This document shows positions 1-11,527 of a DNA stretch of 64,000 nt, piece by piece. The notes under the pieces are model-generated. The model saw only the letters and a program-made list of their open reading frames with translations, was not told where the DNA came from and searched no databases. The stretch is from Eretmocerus hayati. Lineage: Eukaryota > Arthropoda > Insecta > Hymenoptera > Aphelinidae. The position numbers and the translations under genes were made by a program. The first letter of the stretch is position 1; each line of letters starts with the position of its first letter. The stretch lies in the NCBI GenBank assembly GCA_029851415.1, contig CM056741.1:145688522-145752521 (forward strand), read 5' to 3'.

Positions 1-412
1 GACTTTAAATTTTTTGAGCTTTTGTAAACACTGACTGAGTATATACTAATAACCAAATCATGAAGGATCCTTAAAAAGTAACAAAGGCTTAAAATCAGAG
101 TATCTCGGCTCATAGGAGATTATGAATGAGCTGAGTTTCGAACGCCGCAAGCCATATAATAAACGCAGCTCAATAACTCGATCCATTCCACGATATTCAC
201 GAACAAGTTTATAACGGATTATACACTCGAGTCTGCCAAAAATGAGACACAATGAATCTCATTCTATATGTCATCATTTTTGTTGAACGGTGATATAGAA
301 TATGTACTGTCTCTATTCAATAGAAAATATGAAACATCAAAATCGATCTGATAATAAATTACCCAATGAATAGTATAAAATGGAGCGACTTTTCTGGCGT
401 CGTCATAATGTA
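1..412. other. Unassigned AT-rich stretch
   Basis: No reading frame longer than about 64 codons and no repeat shared with the rest of the window is visible here. It is simply the left flank of the first transposon. Confidence 0.4.
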
Positions 413-1261
413 AGGTAAGTGTACCCAACCTGCCCCCATATGCCGATCTCGGGAATGGGCACTCCTTGACCGCCCGGCAGGTTTTTTTTCACGTTATTGT
501 TATGTTAAAATATGAGAAAGTAAGTAGTTTCCGTCGACCTCGAATCATTCCTGCGTTCTCCAGAGAATTTAAAGTGATTTTTCTGTTTTTCGTGATTGCT
601 TAGCTAAGAAAGCACCGATGGGATTGCGTTCAGTAAAATTAGTGCCAAATTTTTTGAGTTTAACCAATCTTAACGCATCTTGGCGCATTCGATTTCTTGT
701 TTCAAAACCTTCAAAATCCGTTCTTCAAAGTTGCAAAATTCGGATCTGGAGCCAATTTATGTGCAAAAAACGGAGACGATTTGTAAACAAGGATGCCAAC
801 ATCGGACTGTACCTAACATGCCTCCATATGTTTATCTCGAAAGGGCGTTGAGTACGATTTTTTTCACCACTCAGGACGTGTTTATTACGTCAAAATAGGC
901 CGGAAAGAGTGTTTTGGACCGGCGAAAAGCTCCAAGTGTGCGTGCACAGCAATCAATTAAAACACTCTATGGACGATTTCCATGATTTATTTTGGGAGAA
1001 TCAACAGAGTTTGGCTCCAGTTGGTTCAATTCAAACGTACTTTGACTCATTTTGAAGGTCTTGAGACAAGCTCCAAAATGAGCTTAAATACGTTGGAAAA
1101 TATTGAGGTAGACCAGAGTTGTTGAGGAACCGGCTTAATGGGGGCAAGTTGGGTACACCATTTCGTAAACTCTAAAAAATCACTTTTTGGAAAAATTAAG
1201 ACAGCTTGGCTCCAGTTGATTGAATTTGAACAAACTTGGGTTCATTTTGAAGCGAGGGGTA

Positions 1262-1520
1262 TGCCACTGCGTCGCTCGGTGTCGCTCGGTTGCCAGTCGT
1301 CGCTGTTCGTTGCTGTTCACTGCTGTTTACGGCTGTACGGCCTATCCTCCAAAAGGAGGCGAACGACGGCCCGCAGGGTGAACTGGCGGCGAGTGACGAG
1401 CGAACAGCAGCGAACAGCAGTGTACAGCAGTGCACGGCAGTGCACAGCGCTGTTCGCCGAGTCGGCTCGCCGCGCCCGCACTCTACAGTTTGTGCTGTTT
1501 CGTTCACTCGATGGAATGAT
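1262..1520 (+). repeat. GC-rich GCTGTTC-type minisatellite/hairpin in left arm of the hAT-like foldback
   Basis: Short units such as GCTGTTCGTTGCTGTTCACT are followed by inverted versions (GAACAGCAGCGAACAGCAGT), so the block can fold on itself. A mirror copy lies at 5461-5719 in the other arm. The GC content is well above the surrounding AT-rich DNA. Open frames of 95-129 codons through it exist on both strands and look like a by-product of the repeat. Confidence 0.65.
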
Positions 1521-1694
1521 TATTTAATAATTATTGCAGATGGATATTTTCATTCACGGATCAATGAGAGGCTGTAGATAACACAGTCGATTGGTCCTTT
1601 AACTTACCCATAAACTACAGACGGATGATTCCCAAATCCCAAGCCCCTCATGAGGGGCCGACGATCATGAGAAACATTTGAACATATAATTGAG

Positions 1695-1770
1695 ATAGTG
1701 TGGATTAGCACAGGGGGCAGCGTGTCCGCCTCTGACGCGCAAGGTCAGCGTTCGAATCCCGGAGAGGATC
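1695..1770 (+). pseudogene. tRNA-like sequence in left arm, followed by a T-tract
   Basis: A degenerate A box (TTAGCACAGGGGG) and a near-consensus B box (CGTTCGAATCC) are present. Between them a 7-bp stem, GCGTGTC/GACGCGC, encloses a 7-base loop CGCCTCT like an anticodon arm. The T stem is poorly paired and no acceptor stem is visible, and position 33 of the loop is not T, so this is not a working tRNA. A run of about 20 T follows. It is probably tRNA-derived (a SINE head or decayed tRNA) carried by the foldback. Confidence 0.5.
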
Positions 1771-2204
1771 ATTTTTTTTTTTTTTTTTTTTTCGTATCTG
1801 CACAAGCTCGCGAATTTCTCTTTAAAATTATCACTCGTTAACGAAAGTTTGAATTTAAAAGTGCATGAGAGTCAAACAGCTATTTTTTTTTTTTTTTTCA
1901 AATATGGAAGCCGAAATCGAGCGCAATTTCGCGCTTACACGTAAGGATTTTTTTTAATCGCGGAAAACTAGATTCCCAAAATTCCGACCAGAGATGTCCA
2001 AATGGACTCATATAAACCCCGCAATCGAAAGCCGAAACTGGAAGCTTCCGATTGATATACCACACATACATTGCACTTTTGATCTATGGCGTAGAAGTTA
2101 CAGAGAAATTTCAATCAAAAATGTTCGAAGATGTTCCAAAGTTACGCCGTTTGACGGTAAATCTTTCTGAAATCGGTTTTTCTAATGATATCGCTTTTCT
2201 GAAC

Positions 2205-2520
2205 TTGCAGGTCCGAACTTGCGGGTCCTGGATTTTGCCGAAACTTTGGGAATGTTCTTGTTTTGGCGAGAAATGAAGGCACCCAATAAGGTTTCGTCAA
2301 ATGGGTCTCCTATGCTGAGATACAGTCATGGAGGTTAGCATTGTCAGTATATCTATATATACGACTTTTTAACATGGGCCTATATTGGCAATGCTCATCT
2401 CCATAGCTGTATCTGAGGATAGGAGGCCCATGGGATTAAACCCTCGGAGATACCTTCATTTTTCACCAAAACAAGAAGACTCACAAAGTTTCGTCAAGAT
2501 CCAGGACCTACAAGGTTGGC
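2205..2520. repeat. Nested small foldback related to the ACCAGGAGAG family
   Basis: The left half has 'tcctggattttgccgaaactttggga' type sequence and the right half its inverted counterpart ('caaagtttcgtcaagatccagga'). The centre reads 'aacatgggcctatat', also found in the copies at 43177 and 57609. It is more diverged than those copies and sits inside the left arm of the hAT-like foldback. Only its first half is mirrored in the right arm (near 4690-4790). Confidence 0.5.
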
Positions 2521-4584
2521 GTTTCCCTTGTCAGTTGGCATGCATGATGATCAAGCATAAGGAGGTGGTTGTTCCAGATGAGGCTAAAAGTGTACACTTG
2601 GTGATAACGAATACTTCCCGAAAGTGATGTCGAATCCTACGCATCCCAACTAATGTTTTTCAGCAACACAGCTTCACACATACGTTGTTCCAGAAGCGTA
2701 AGATTCGATACCTTTGGAAAGTATTTGTTGTCAGCATGTGTATGTACCGCTTGGCCGAAAAGGAAGTTCGACCATCGAAAGCCAGAAAAGCTCCAATGAT
2801 ACAGTGAATGTCTCGATTTGTTCGAATTTCTTGACGTTTAAACAATTATCATTCATTCTATCTTCCTGTAACTGATTCAATGTTTGCTCACATTAGTGAA
2901 AAATATGCGATTTTAATGAGTTTCAATGATCAATACTTCATCTAATAATTGTTTAACTAATTGAATGTTTACTTACACACGAATTCGAGGGAAAATATGT
3001 CGTGCTGGTATACCATATATTTACCGGGGCAAGATAAGTTTATTTCCTGTTCGTTATATTATTTTTCTCGTTCATACATATGAGTAATTCCGCGCGAAAG
3101 CGGACCACGAATTGCAAACATGTTTCAAACTCTTTTTCCGACATTTCTAATCGATTCTATGGTCCAAAAAATGAACTTTTCACCCTCTATGGGGTGAAAA
3201 AAAAATTTTTTGTTTCCGTGGGGAATATCTTTGTGATAGTGTTTTTAGGAAAAAATACCAATCTTTTTTCAGTAAAAAGGGTGTAGTTCCGACTTGAGGT
3301 AAGATACAACCACGCAAATAGTGGCATTCGAAAGGTCTTTCAAAAATCTATCGAAATATGTTTCGAAAATTTTTTTTTGAGGCTACGGACGCCCCTTATG
3401 AGCAAAAAGGCGAAAAACAGAAAAAATTCATTTCCTCAAAAACCTAATTTTCTAAAAATCTGGAAATCCATATTTCGATGTAAAATTGCGCGTTCTTCCA
3501 GAAAAAAGTGGTCCCGATCTGTGTTTTTGGGTTCTACGCTGTTTTTTTTACGTTTTATCAATATTCTCAGCCTTTTCGGTTGAAAAATGAATTTTTCTGC
3601 GCATGCGCAGGAATTTAGACTGCTGAAACCAATTCCATTGAAAAGCCAAGGAAATTTCCTTCAAAATGACTACTTGGCAAAGTTACATCACATTAATGAT
3701 GAAGCATCCTCAAGAGGGGTAAATGCAGATCTTGCACGAATTTCCCATTACTATCGTGACTCGAGTAGAAGTGTCATCATTTTTTAGACCTTCTAACTTT
3801 GGTCCCAGTACATCGAATCGACTTCACCAAGTATAGTCATTTTGAAGGAAATTTCCTTGGCTTTTCAATGGAATTGGTTTCAGCAGTCTTAATTCCTGCG
3901 CATGCGCAGAAAAATTCATTTTTCAACCGAAAAGGCTGAGAATATTGATAGAACGTAAAAAAACAGCGTAGAACCCAAAAACACAGATCGGGACCACTTT
4001 TTTCTGGGAGAACACGCAATTTCACATCGAAATATGGATTTCCAGATTTTTAGAGAATTAGGTTTTTGAGGAAATGAATTTTTTCTGTTTTTCACCTTTT
4101 TGCTCATAGGGGGCGTCCGTAGCCTCAAAAAAAATTTTTCGAAACATATTTCGATAGATTTTTGAAAGACCTTTCGAATGCCACTATTTGCATGGTCGTA
4201 TCTTACCTCAAGTCGGAACTACACCCATTATACTGAAAAAAGATTGGTATTTTTCCCTAAAAACACTATCACAAAGATATTCCCCACGGAAACAAAAAAT
4301 TTTTTTTTCACCCCATAGAGGGTGAAAAGTTCATTTTTTGGACCATAGAATCGATCAAGAATAGTGGAAAAACAATCTGAGATATGTCTGCAATTCGTGG
4401 TCCGCTTTCGCGCGGAATCACTCATATGCCTTCTAATCCCGTTAGCTATTTTTTCCTCTCGTGCAATACATTCTTATCGTGTGAATTATTCCTTTTCCTG
4501 TGCGAAGTACAAATATCCGGTCCGTTCGCGCCAAATATCCCGTGAAATTATTTTTTTTTTTTGGCGTGCCGAGAACCATACCCT

Positions 4585-5130
4585 AAAAAAATCCTTACGT
4601 GTAGGCGCAAAATTGCGCTCGATTTCGGCTTCCATATTTGAAAAAAAAAAAAATAGCTGTTTGACTCTCATGCACTTTTACGACCCATTTGACGAAACCT
4701 TATTGGGTGCCTTCATTTCTCGCCAAAACAAGAACATTCCCAAAGTTTCGGCAAAATCCAGGACCCGCAAGTTCGGACCTGCAAGTTCAGAAAAGCGATA
4801 TCATTAGAAAAACCGATTTCAGAAAGATTTACCGTCAAACGGCGTAACTTTGGAACATCTTCGAACATTTTTGATTGAAATTTCTCTGTAACTTCTACGC
4901 CATAGATCAAAAGTGCAATGTATGTGTGGTATATCAATCGGAAGCTTCCAGTTTCGGCTTTCGATTGCGGGGTTTATATGAGTCCATTTGGACATCTCTG
5001 GTCGGAATTTTGGGGATCTAGTTTTCCGCGATTAAAAAAAATCCTTACGTGTAGGCGCGAAATCGCGCTCGATTTCGGCTTCCATATTTGAAAAAAAAAA
5101 AAATAGCTGTTTGACTCTCATGCACTTTTA
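4585..5130. repeat. Direct duplication of a ~95-bp segment in the right arm
   Basis: A segment starting 'aaaaaatccttacgtgtaggc' and ending 'gactctcatgcactttta' occurs at about 4585-4680 and again at 5035-5130, nearly identical. The left arm has one full copy (about 1860-1960). The duplication explains part of the length difference between the arms. Confidence 0.7.
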
Positions 5131-5210
5131 AATTCAAACTTTCGTTAACGAGTGATAATTTTAAAGAGAAATTCGCGAGCTTGTGCAGAAACGAAAAAAA
5201 AAAAAAAAAT

Positions 5211-5287
5211 GACCCTCACCGGGATTTGAACGCTGACCTTGCGCGTCAGAGGCGGACACGCTGCCCCCTGTGCTAATCCACACTATC
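5211..5287 (-). pseudogene. tRNA-like sequence in right arm (mirror of 1695-1770)
   Basis: This is the inverted counterpart of the left-arm tRNA-like sequence, with the same GCGTGTC/GACGCGC stem and a B box changed to GTTCAAATCC. The A/T run lies next to it on the same relative side. It shares the missing acceptor stem, so it is a passenger of the palindrome rather than a gene. Confidence 0.5.
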
Positions 5288-5843
5288 TCAATTATATGTT
5301 CAAATGTTTCTCATGATCGTCGGCCCCTCATGAGGGGCTTGGGATTTGGGAATCATCCGTCTGTAGTTTATGGGTAAGTTAAAGGACCAATCGACTGTGT
5401 TATCTACAGCCTCTCATTGATCCGTGAATGAAAATATCCATCTGCAATAATTATTAAATAATCATTCCATCGAGTGAACGAAACAGCACAAACTGTAGAG
5501 TGCGGGCGCGGCGAGCCGACTCGGCGAACAGCGCTGTGCACTGCCGTGCACTGCTGTACACTGCTGTTCGCTGCTGTTCGCTCGTCACTCGCCGCCAGTT
5601 CACCCTGCGGGCCGTCGTTCGCCTCCTTTTGGAGGATAGGCCGTACAGCCGTAAACAGCAGTGAACAGCAACGAACAGCGACGACTGGCAACCGAGCGAC
5701 ACCGAGCGACGCAGTGGCATACCCCTCGTTTTGAAGGTCTTAAAACGAGCTTTAAAATGAGCTAGAGCACGTTGAAAATTGTTGAGGTAGACCAAAGTTA
5801 TTAAGAAAATGACTTAATGGAGGCAAGTTGGGTACACTTACCT

Positions 5844-6892
5844 AAATCGAAGAACTAAGAGCGATCTAAAAAATTTGCTATTGGGAGATGGAAAGCCTGT
5901 GTTTTATTCATAAGAGACGCATGGCCATGCAGGGATCTTTCAAGATGCGAAGGCGATCATGCCGCGCGAATTTTAAATGAGCGCGGACTCAGGCGAGGCC
6001 TTCAGATTTGTGAAAACAAGGATATGGACTCCAGATTGGTTGACTGCGATGACAAATTTAATGTCCAAATAATGGTGTGCACAAAAATACTCACGAGGTT
6101 CGTTTCGTGAGTTTCACGCTTGATTTCACAGCATACGTGCCGTGAATCCATGCCAGATTCGCACGTAAAAAGGAAGTAAGAACTGTCGGGCGCAATAATG
6201 ATTATCATATCCAAGGATTGACCATATGCAAGGGAATGTCGAGTTGTCACCACATTCTAACGAGAATACACTGCTCTTTTGGATACGAACGGCGGCAGAG
6301 CTATCGCAAACCATGTGATTATTCGATAATACCTCGCTTTTTTTCTATTTTTGCAAGATTCATATTCTATCTTCTTGTTTACATCTCTTTTCCCTGCTGT
6401 TCGATTGTCGCTGGCGCAGTCAGAAAAGTGCAGATGCTGATGCTGTTATACCACCAGAGTACTCTATCTCTATTCTATTTCTGAACCCGGCAGTAGATAT
6501 CTCCGGCTATATGAGCTTGTGATGTTATTCGTTCTCTGGTTGAAACGCTCGATTGGAGCTATATGCTCTCAACTCCTCTCGTGTTGCTCTCGATCGATGC
6601 TATAATTGAATTACGCCAAGGCGTGTTCCGTGCCCGGACAAGTTCGCCAATCTTACTGTAGAATGCCTGTCCAAAGATAAACGCCCTCAGGTTCTAATTT
6701 CTTGCTTGCTAAAATCGGGCAACGTGTAAGTATGCATGTGTTGTGAAATCTGGGAATTACACAAATGAGTAATTTATAATCATAACATGCACTCGTGCGA
6801 CGGTATAACTGACCGTGTGATCAAGATTTGGTATAAAATTCGAATCAATTTCTGGCGAAGAGAAGATTTCAAAGTATTATGGTGTTTTGATC
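5844..6892. other. Unassigned stretch
   Basis: No recognisable coding exon, RNA or repeat shared with other parts of the window was found. Open frames are at most 88 codons and resemble no known protein. Confidence 0.4.
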
Positions 6893-7600
6893 TCAGGTGC
6901 GTGTACCCAACATGCCCCCCCTTAAATCATGTTTCCACTAGTTTCGTCCTACTTCAATACTTTTCAACGTACTTTATCGCATTTTGAAGCTTGTTCCAAG
7001 ATTCTCAAAATGAGCTGAAATAAATTTGATTTTGTCTAACTAGACCCGAGCTATCACCGTTTTCCCTATAAAAGTGATTTTTCGCGAGTTCGAGGAAGTG
7101 TGCACTCAACATACCTCCATCAAGCCATTTTCTCACTAATTCTGGTCTATTCCAACATTTCTCATGTACTTCAGCTCATTTTACATCTTGTTTCCAGACC
7201 TTCAAAATGAGCCAAGGTACGTCTAATTTTCATCAACTCTAGTCGAGCTGCCTTAATTTTCCCAGAAGGAACCTATGCAAATCGGTGATAAAGTGCATAA
7301 AATCATTTTTATCGGGGTGCAACCACATTTGGAGCTTTTAACTATCCGGGAATACTACTTCCGCCCTATTTTGACGTGATAAACACATTCTCGGTAGTAC
7401 AAAAATTGAAAAGAATCGCTTTGCGAGATAACCACATGGGTGGTATGTTATGTACATACACACCACTTTGGCCTTCATATTTTGCGACCAATCTCCTTAT
7501 TTGGTCATAAACTCGCTCCAAATCCAAGTTTTGCAATTCCGAAAAACGGAATCTCAAAGTCTTGAAATGCTGTGAACCAGATGAGTGTGCCTAGTCTGGG
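6893..7600. mobile_element. Fragmentary GTAAGTGT-family element
   Basis: It opens with AGGTGCGTGTACCCAACATG and has a second terminus-like sequence near 7085 (GAAGTGTGCACTCAACATAC). Two 'ctcattttg...aaaatgagc' modules follow each other (6960-7020 and 7175-7215). The part at 7366-7557 is an inverted, diverged match to 680-898 of the first element; both can be read to end in the peptide VFITSK, on opposite strands. No intact right terminus was found, so the boundary is approximate. Confidence 0.45.
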
Positions 7601-9968
7601 ATTGGAATTATTAATTACTGACGAGAGATATCCAATCGTGGTTGTTATCCTTAAATAACAGAATAGTGTGTTCTTTACAACAAAAGAAATTTCACTTCGA
7701 ACATCGTACTTGAAAATCGATATATTCCGTAGTATTTTATACGAATTATGAAACGTCCTCTCTCGCTCATCGCATAACGTGCGATAAAAAAGGGAAAGGA
7801 GAATGAGCCGGCGAACCATAATTAATAAGCCACTATCGAAACAGATTATCGGGTGAGCCAATGTAATTTCGTTCAAAGGCTCGTTGGGAGCACGTCGCAT
7901 GCTGAAAAACGTTCCCGATTTCCCTTTTCGCACATTTTGCATAAATGTCTGATAGCTCCATATACATACATAACACCCGGGCGTCGAGAGTTTCAAACTT
8001 TCGACGTATTGAGAATGATGAGTTAATTAAAAGCCACTCGCGGGAGCCCACCCAAAGCCGGCATTATACGAGCTCATCGTTACTTACATACCTTATGCAT
8101 GTATAATATACACCTCAAGTGGGCATTTTTCAGCCTGTACTCGAGGCTCTTCTCATCGCTCGAATATGAAGCAGAAAAATCGTTCGAAGAGCTGCAGGAG
8201 AGCATCATCAGAGCAGGGGCCTCGTTAATTTTAATACACGTATCGCTTCGAAGAGAGAAAAGAGAGCGAGAGGCCGACCTTTTCGAGTGCAGCCACGGCG
8301 AGAACGAGTGGGATTAAAGTCCGATAGAGGCATGCATATTTACACATATAGTCAGACCAGCCCGCAAGCTCTGGATAAAGTTAAAGAAGATGATACGCGA
8401 TATTGTTCGTACTGTACGGATTTAGTTTATACACACTTTGACAGACAGCCAACTCTCTTATGATACATTGAGAAATCGAAAATATCATACTCTGGCGTGA
8501 TCCACCTGAAAACCTAGTTGCCTCAATGGCGATAATTATGGTCATCGAGCGCATCATCATCATGATCGCCTCGCGCGCAATTCCAGCTGTCATATGCACA
8601 TATAAGTACTCATTCTCTGGCTGTGTAGCGCGTTATATATATATGGGTCAAGTCGATGCAAGTGGAAACCCGGGTATATAGTATGCATCACACGGTTATC
8701 AATTGCAGGCGACGCGTGCATTTTTTCGCGAACCTCCTCGAGCGGATCTTTTGGGCTCTTTGATCGGCATCGTCGGAGCTTCTGAAGTGCGGTATCATCA
8801 ACGATCTGACTACCGCGCGCCTCCAGCAATTTTTTTAAATAGTGGGAGGAAAATTGTGCATCGTGATGCGCGGACGTATTTCAAATTCAGCGTCAAGAGC
8901 TTTCTCCAAGCCGAGTTTGTGTACAAGACACGACCAATTTACTGGTCAACGTCGGTCGTTGTTGGTGTGACTCGAATTTTATAACGAAAGAGAGCCTTGC
9001 CCTGATCTGTCTCAATTATATCGCTCCCACCCAATCTTCCGCCTGTCTCTCGATAATGTGATGCTATATGTACAGCTGCCACGTCAGTCACACTTAATTC
9101 GACGATGCAACGAACCCTTCGCAGAGAGCCATTACGTCAGTTTGATCGTGAGTCTGCATGATTGCCGATCACCTTCGATCACCTTAATGGCAAAGTCTGG
9201 CGACTCGCCCGTTTGCCAATTCGACGGCATGGTTCAATTTTTCACGACGAAGATTTGCTGATAGTGCATTCATCTATTCGACCCTTGACAACGTCAATGA
9301 CCTTTTATTCATCATTCTTTTCCACGATGGACTACGGATTTGCACAAATCATTCATTTTAATAATATCGCACTAATGAGAGCTATTCATAAAAGATGGAC
9401 TGTTGACTCGGTGATTCAACATCTCCTTCATCATCTTCAAGAATAACAGACATATTTGTCATGGCGAGTAGGTTTGCGTGTCCAGTAGTTTATTAGTCGT
9501 TAGATGATCGTGGGAGCTTTCAGCTATATCAAGAGCTCATCCTATTGGCATAGAGATCCGACGTACTCGTTTTTTGTGAGAGGCTTTCAAGTGTACATTT
9601 ATGCAGGTTTGTTTGTCCCTCTTGAGCTGAGACTATGCGGATGGCACATAATGGATAGCTCATGTTTCTCTCCGATACCTGATAGAGCGAAGCGCTGCAA
9701 AAGTTAATTATAAGTATCTCCTGACACCAGCTATATTAGATCTTCTTAATCTCGTGTGGCGTGTGGAAAACAAGTGTGGATGAGCTGGGCAGGGTCAACT
9801 TGTCCGTCACATAGCGTCATCTGCTTAAACTGCTAAGTATGATGACTTTGGCCGTAAATAATTCCATCTGAAGGACCCACTTTGGAATGATGCTTTCAGT
9901 GCATATGGGCTGCTCGTGCCAGCGAACCAAACGCGATTTCTGCTGATTTAATCAGCGCATATGCACAC
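7601..9968. other. Unassigned, probably low-copy noncoding DNA
   Basis: This stretch has a more balanced base composition with many CG dinucleotides, and no repeat family from elsewhere in the window. Short open frames (up to 163 codons on the minus strand at 7505-7996) do not resemble a protein I know. It could hold introns or regulatory DNA of a gene outside the window. Confidence 0.35.
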
Positions 9969-10015
9969 TCCGTGGAAACTCGGGGAAAAAGACCTTTTCT
10001 CTGAGTTTCCACGGG
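9969..10015. repeat. Short hairpin
   Basis: CCGTGGAAACTC and GAGTTTCCACGG form an inverted pair around a ~20-base loop. Nearby GTGCAC/GCACA bases extend it loosely. Confidence 0.6.
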
Positions 10016-10228
10016 GTCATGTGCACTGTATTTTCAGTAGACTCAACATAACCTCAATGTCACTTTGCGGGGCTTTTCACTCAATTTACAGTCGTTTTAT
10101 GGACGAAAAGAAGCTTTGCTGCTGTTCTCGTAGTCAATCAGCTATGGCAAAACAGAAATTACTATAGCACGAGATGAATACGTTTGTCTAGGAGCTTCAG
10201 TCAGTCATAATAATCGCGTGGCGAGTAA

Positions 10229-10663
10229 TTGATTAGTCAGTACCAGCTCGCGATTTTTGGCGCCATCCACAGCAATTACACGAATAAAAACTCTCGCAAT
10301 AGTCTTGTTCCATTTTTTCAAGAAACGCGGCACAATGCAATCCGTTTGGACTCGCGTAGACTGTACTTTGCTGCCATACTTATGTACAAAGCCATTAAAA
10401 TGAAGGAGCCCGAATATTTAGCAGCAATGTTCAAAAAGTACCGGCACAGGCCTACCAGTCGGAGTGATGAGAGAGACCTCAACATCCCCAGAGTCAGGCT
10501 CAGGGCTACTGAATACTCCTTTCAGTATCGTGGCGCTAGGCTCTGGAACTCTCTCCCGCCCCTCCTACGCAATTCATCCTCATTGTCAGCGTTCAAACAC
10601 CTTTTGACACTTCATTTACTCAAGCTTGACTCCCAAGACTCCCCAATAATTCCAGATGCTTAG
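10229..10663 (+). pseudogene. C-terminal fragment of a non-LTR retrotransposon reverse-transcriptase protein
   Basis: The frame of 144 codons begins at a non-ATG codon, so it is an open tail rather than a complete gene. Its end carries the block 'FQYRGARLWNSLPPLLRN' followed by 'SLSAFKHLL', the characteristic C-terminal region after the RT domain in LINE ORF2 proteins ('RLWNSLP...FK..L'). The upstream part (residues about 35-60, 'RRLYFAAILMYKAI') fits the helical segment that usually precedes it. The catalytic RT motifs and the endonuclease are absent. It cannot be functional alone. Confidence 0.7.
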
Positions 10664-10950
10664 GAATGAGCACTCCAAGTAAGAAAGTAGGCTATTTGTT
10701 ATTTTCGTGACATTAGTAACTGTGTTACCTAATACAATGTAAGTGACATATCCTCTGTGATGAAGACAAGACTGTGAATAGCGCTGACCAAATAACAATT
10801 GTTGATTCTTTATGCACTTTTAGCAATAGGTATCGGGTAATTTCTCTTTTTCATCTTTGAAGAAAGCTTCCTTGAAGTTGTATGTGAGTAATGTATTGAT
10901 ATTGTTTTTGCCTGCAGGCAGAACAAAGCGTTTATCTATCTATCTATCCA
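10229..10950 (+). mobile_element. 5'-truncated non-LTR retrotransposon (LINE) tail
   Basis: A C-terminal reverse-transcriptase-ORF fragment (10229-10663) is followed by about 270 bp of 3' untranslated sequence. It ends in a (TCTA)n tract at about 10933-10948, the kind of simple-repeat tail common in CR1/L2/Jockey-type elements. The 5' side is absent, as expected from aborted target-primed reverse transcription. The clade cannot be settled from this fragment. Confidence 0.65.
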
Positions 10951-11355
10951 TGTTGTTTTTATGCAAATATACAGTATTGCGGGTCATCAAATTATTATAT
11001 TATATCCATGCTATAGTCCACTCAATAGTCAGTGAGGCGACATGCCACGATCAAATTCGACTAATACTAAATTGAAGAATGACTGCAGGTTTTGGTTATA
11101 TGATCGCTGCGAATGACACCAAGAGTCATAAGGCGTCGCGCTAACAAATCAGTGGTTCTGCGGGTAAACATTATTGCATAATTGAGCTTCCTAAAGAACT
11201 CCTCAATGATTGGCTGTCACAAACTCAACTCGGGCACGACCTAGTGCTCAGCATACAAATGGCAGTCGCATTCACTCATAAAATGGCTAAAAGTAATAAT
11301 GTTCCAAGTCGCGAAGTGACAACGAGGTTGTATGGGTCATCACTGACACGATCAG
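10951..11355. other. Unassigned stretch
   Basis: Nothing recognisable was seen between the LINE tail and the next foldback. Confidence 0.4.
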
Positions 11356-11527
11356 TGTACACTCGGGAACAAGGTGAACTGCAGTGGGATGGCGGTCAGC
11401 GGCCATTCGAGATCTCCCATCTCGCTCGCACCTAATGCGCGATCCCATGAGTGCGAGTGAGACGACAGATCTCGAATGGTCACTGACCGTCACAGCCATT
11501 GCAGTTCACCTTGTTCCCGAGTGTACA
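11356..11527. repeat. Small foldback, ~75-bp arms
   Basis: The left arm starts TGTACACTCGGGAACAAGGT and the right arm ends with its inverse (ACCTTGTTCCCGAGTGTACA). The pairing continues through GGTGAACTGCA and CGAGATCT to 11431/11451, with some mismatches. It contains no coding sequence and is MITE-like in size. Confidence 0.75.

Larger units (their letters stand above)
1253..5728. mobile_element. hAT-like foldback transposon, 4.5 kb, with 8-bp TSD
   Basis: The element starts CGAGGGGTATGCCACTGC and ends with its reverse complement. It is flanked by an exact 8-bp direct repeat, TTTTGAAG (1245-1252 and 5729-5736), which shows that it inserted into the GTAAGTGT-type element around it. Its arms (about 1253-3672 and 3834-5728) are inverted copies interrupted by differences: the left arm has roughly 520 extra bases between 2280 and 3070, and the right arm a direct duplication at 4585-5130. 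The short loop is 3673-3833. An 8-bp TSD with a (C)GAGGGGT end fits the hAT superfamily (established for hAT; the assignment here is inference). No transposase ORF is present, so it would depend on an enzyme supplied elsewhere. Confidence 0.8.
413..5843. mobile_element. Non-autonomous DNA element with GTAAGTGTACCC termini, split by a later insertion
   Basis: The left end reads AGGTAAGTGTACCCAACC and the right end, read from the other strand, AGGTAAGTGTACCCAACT, so the ends are terminal inverted repeats followed by TGCC(C/T)CCAT. Without the foldback at 1253-5728 the element is about 0.95 kb, close to the 1.04 kb relative at 12109-13150. A second right-end-like sequence (GGGGGCAAGTTGGGTACACC) lies at about 1139-1158, so the right side is built from two tandem modules. 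Each module carries a partly palindromic core, 'ctcattttgaag...aaaatgagct', then 'acgttg' and 'attgaggt'. There is no transposase, and no clear target-site duplication was found. The superfamily is not recognised. Confidence 0.7.

Noticed and set aside
1138..1577. Open frames of 95-129 codons in the GCTGTTC-rich block and its mirror at 5404-5795
   Set aside because: All frames are open because of the repeat composition; the peptides are low-complexity (Ser/Ala/Arg/Val) with no family resemblance.
1695..1770. Functional tRNA gene
   Set aside because: The B box and an anticodon-like arm are present, but the acceptor stem is missing, the T stem is mispaired and U33 is absent. Only a tRNA-like call is supported.
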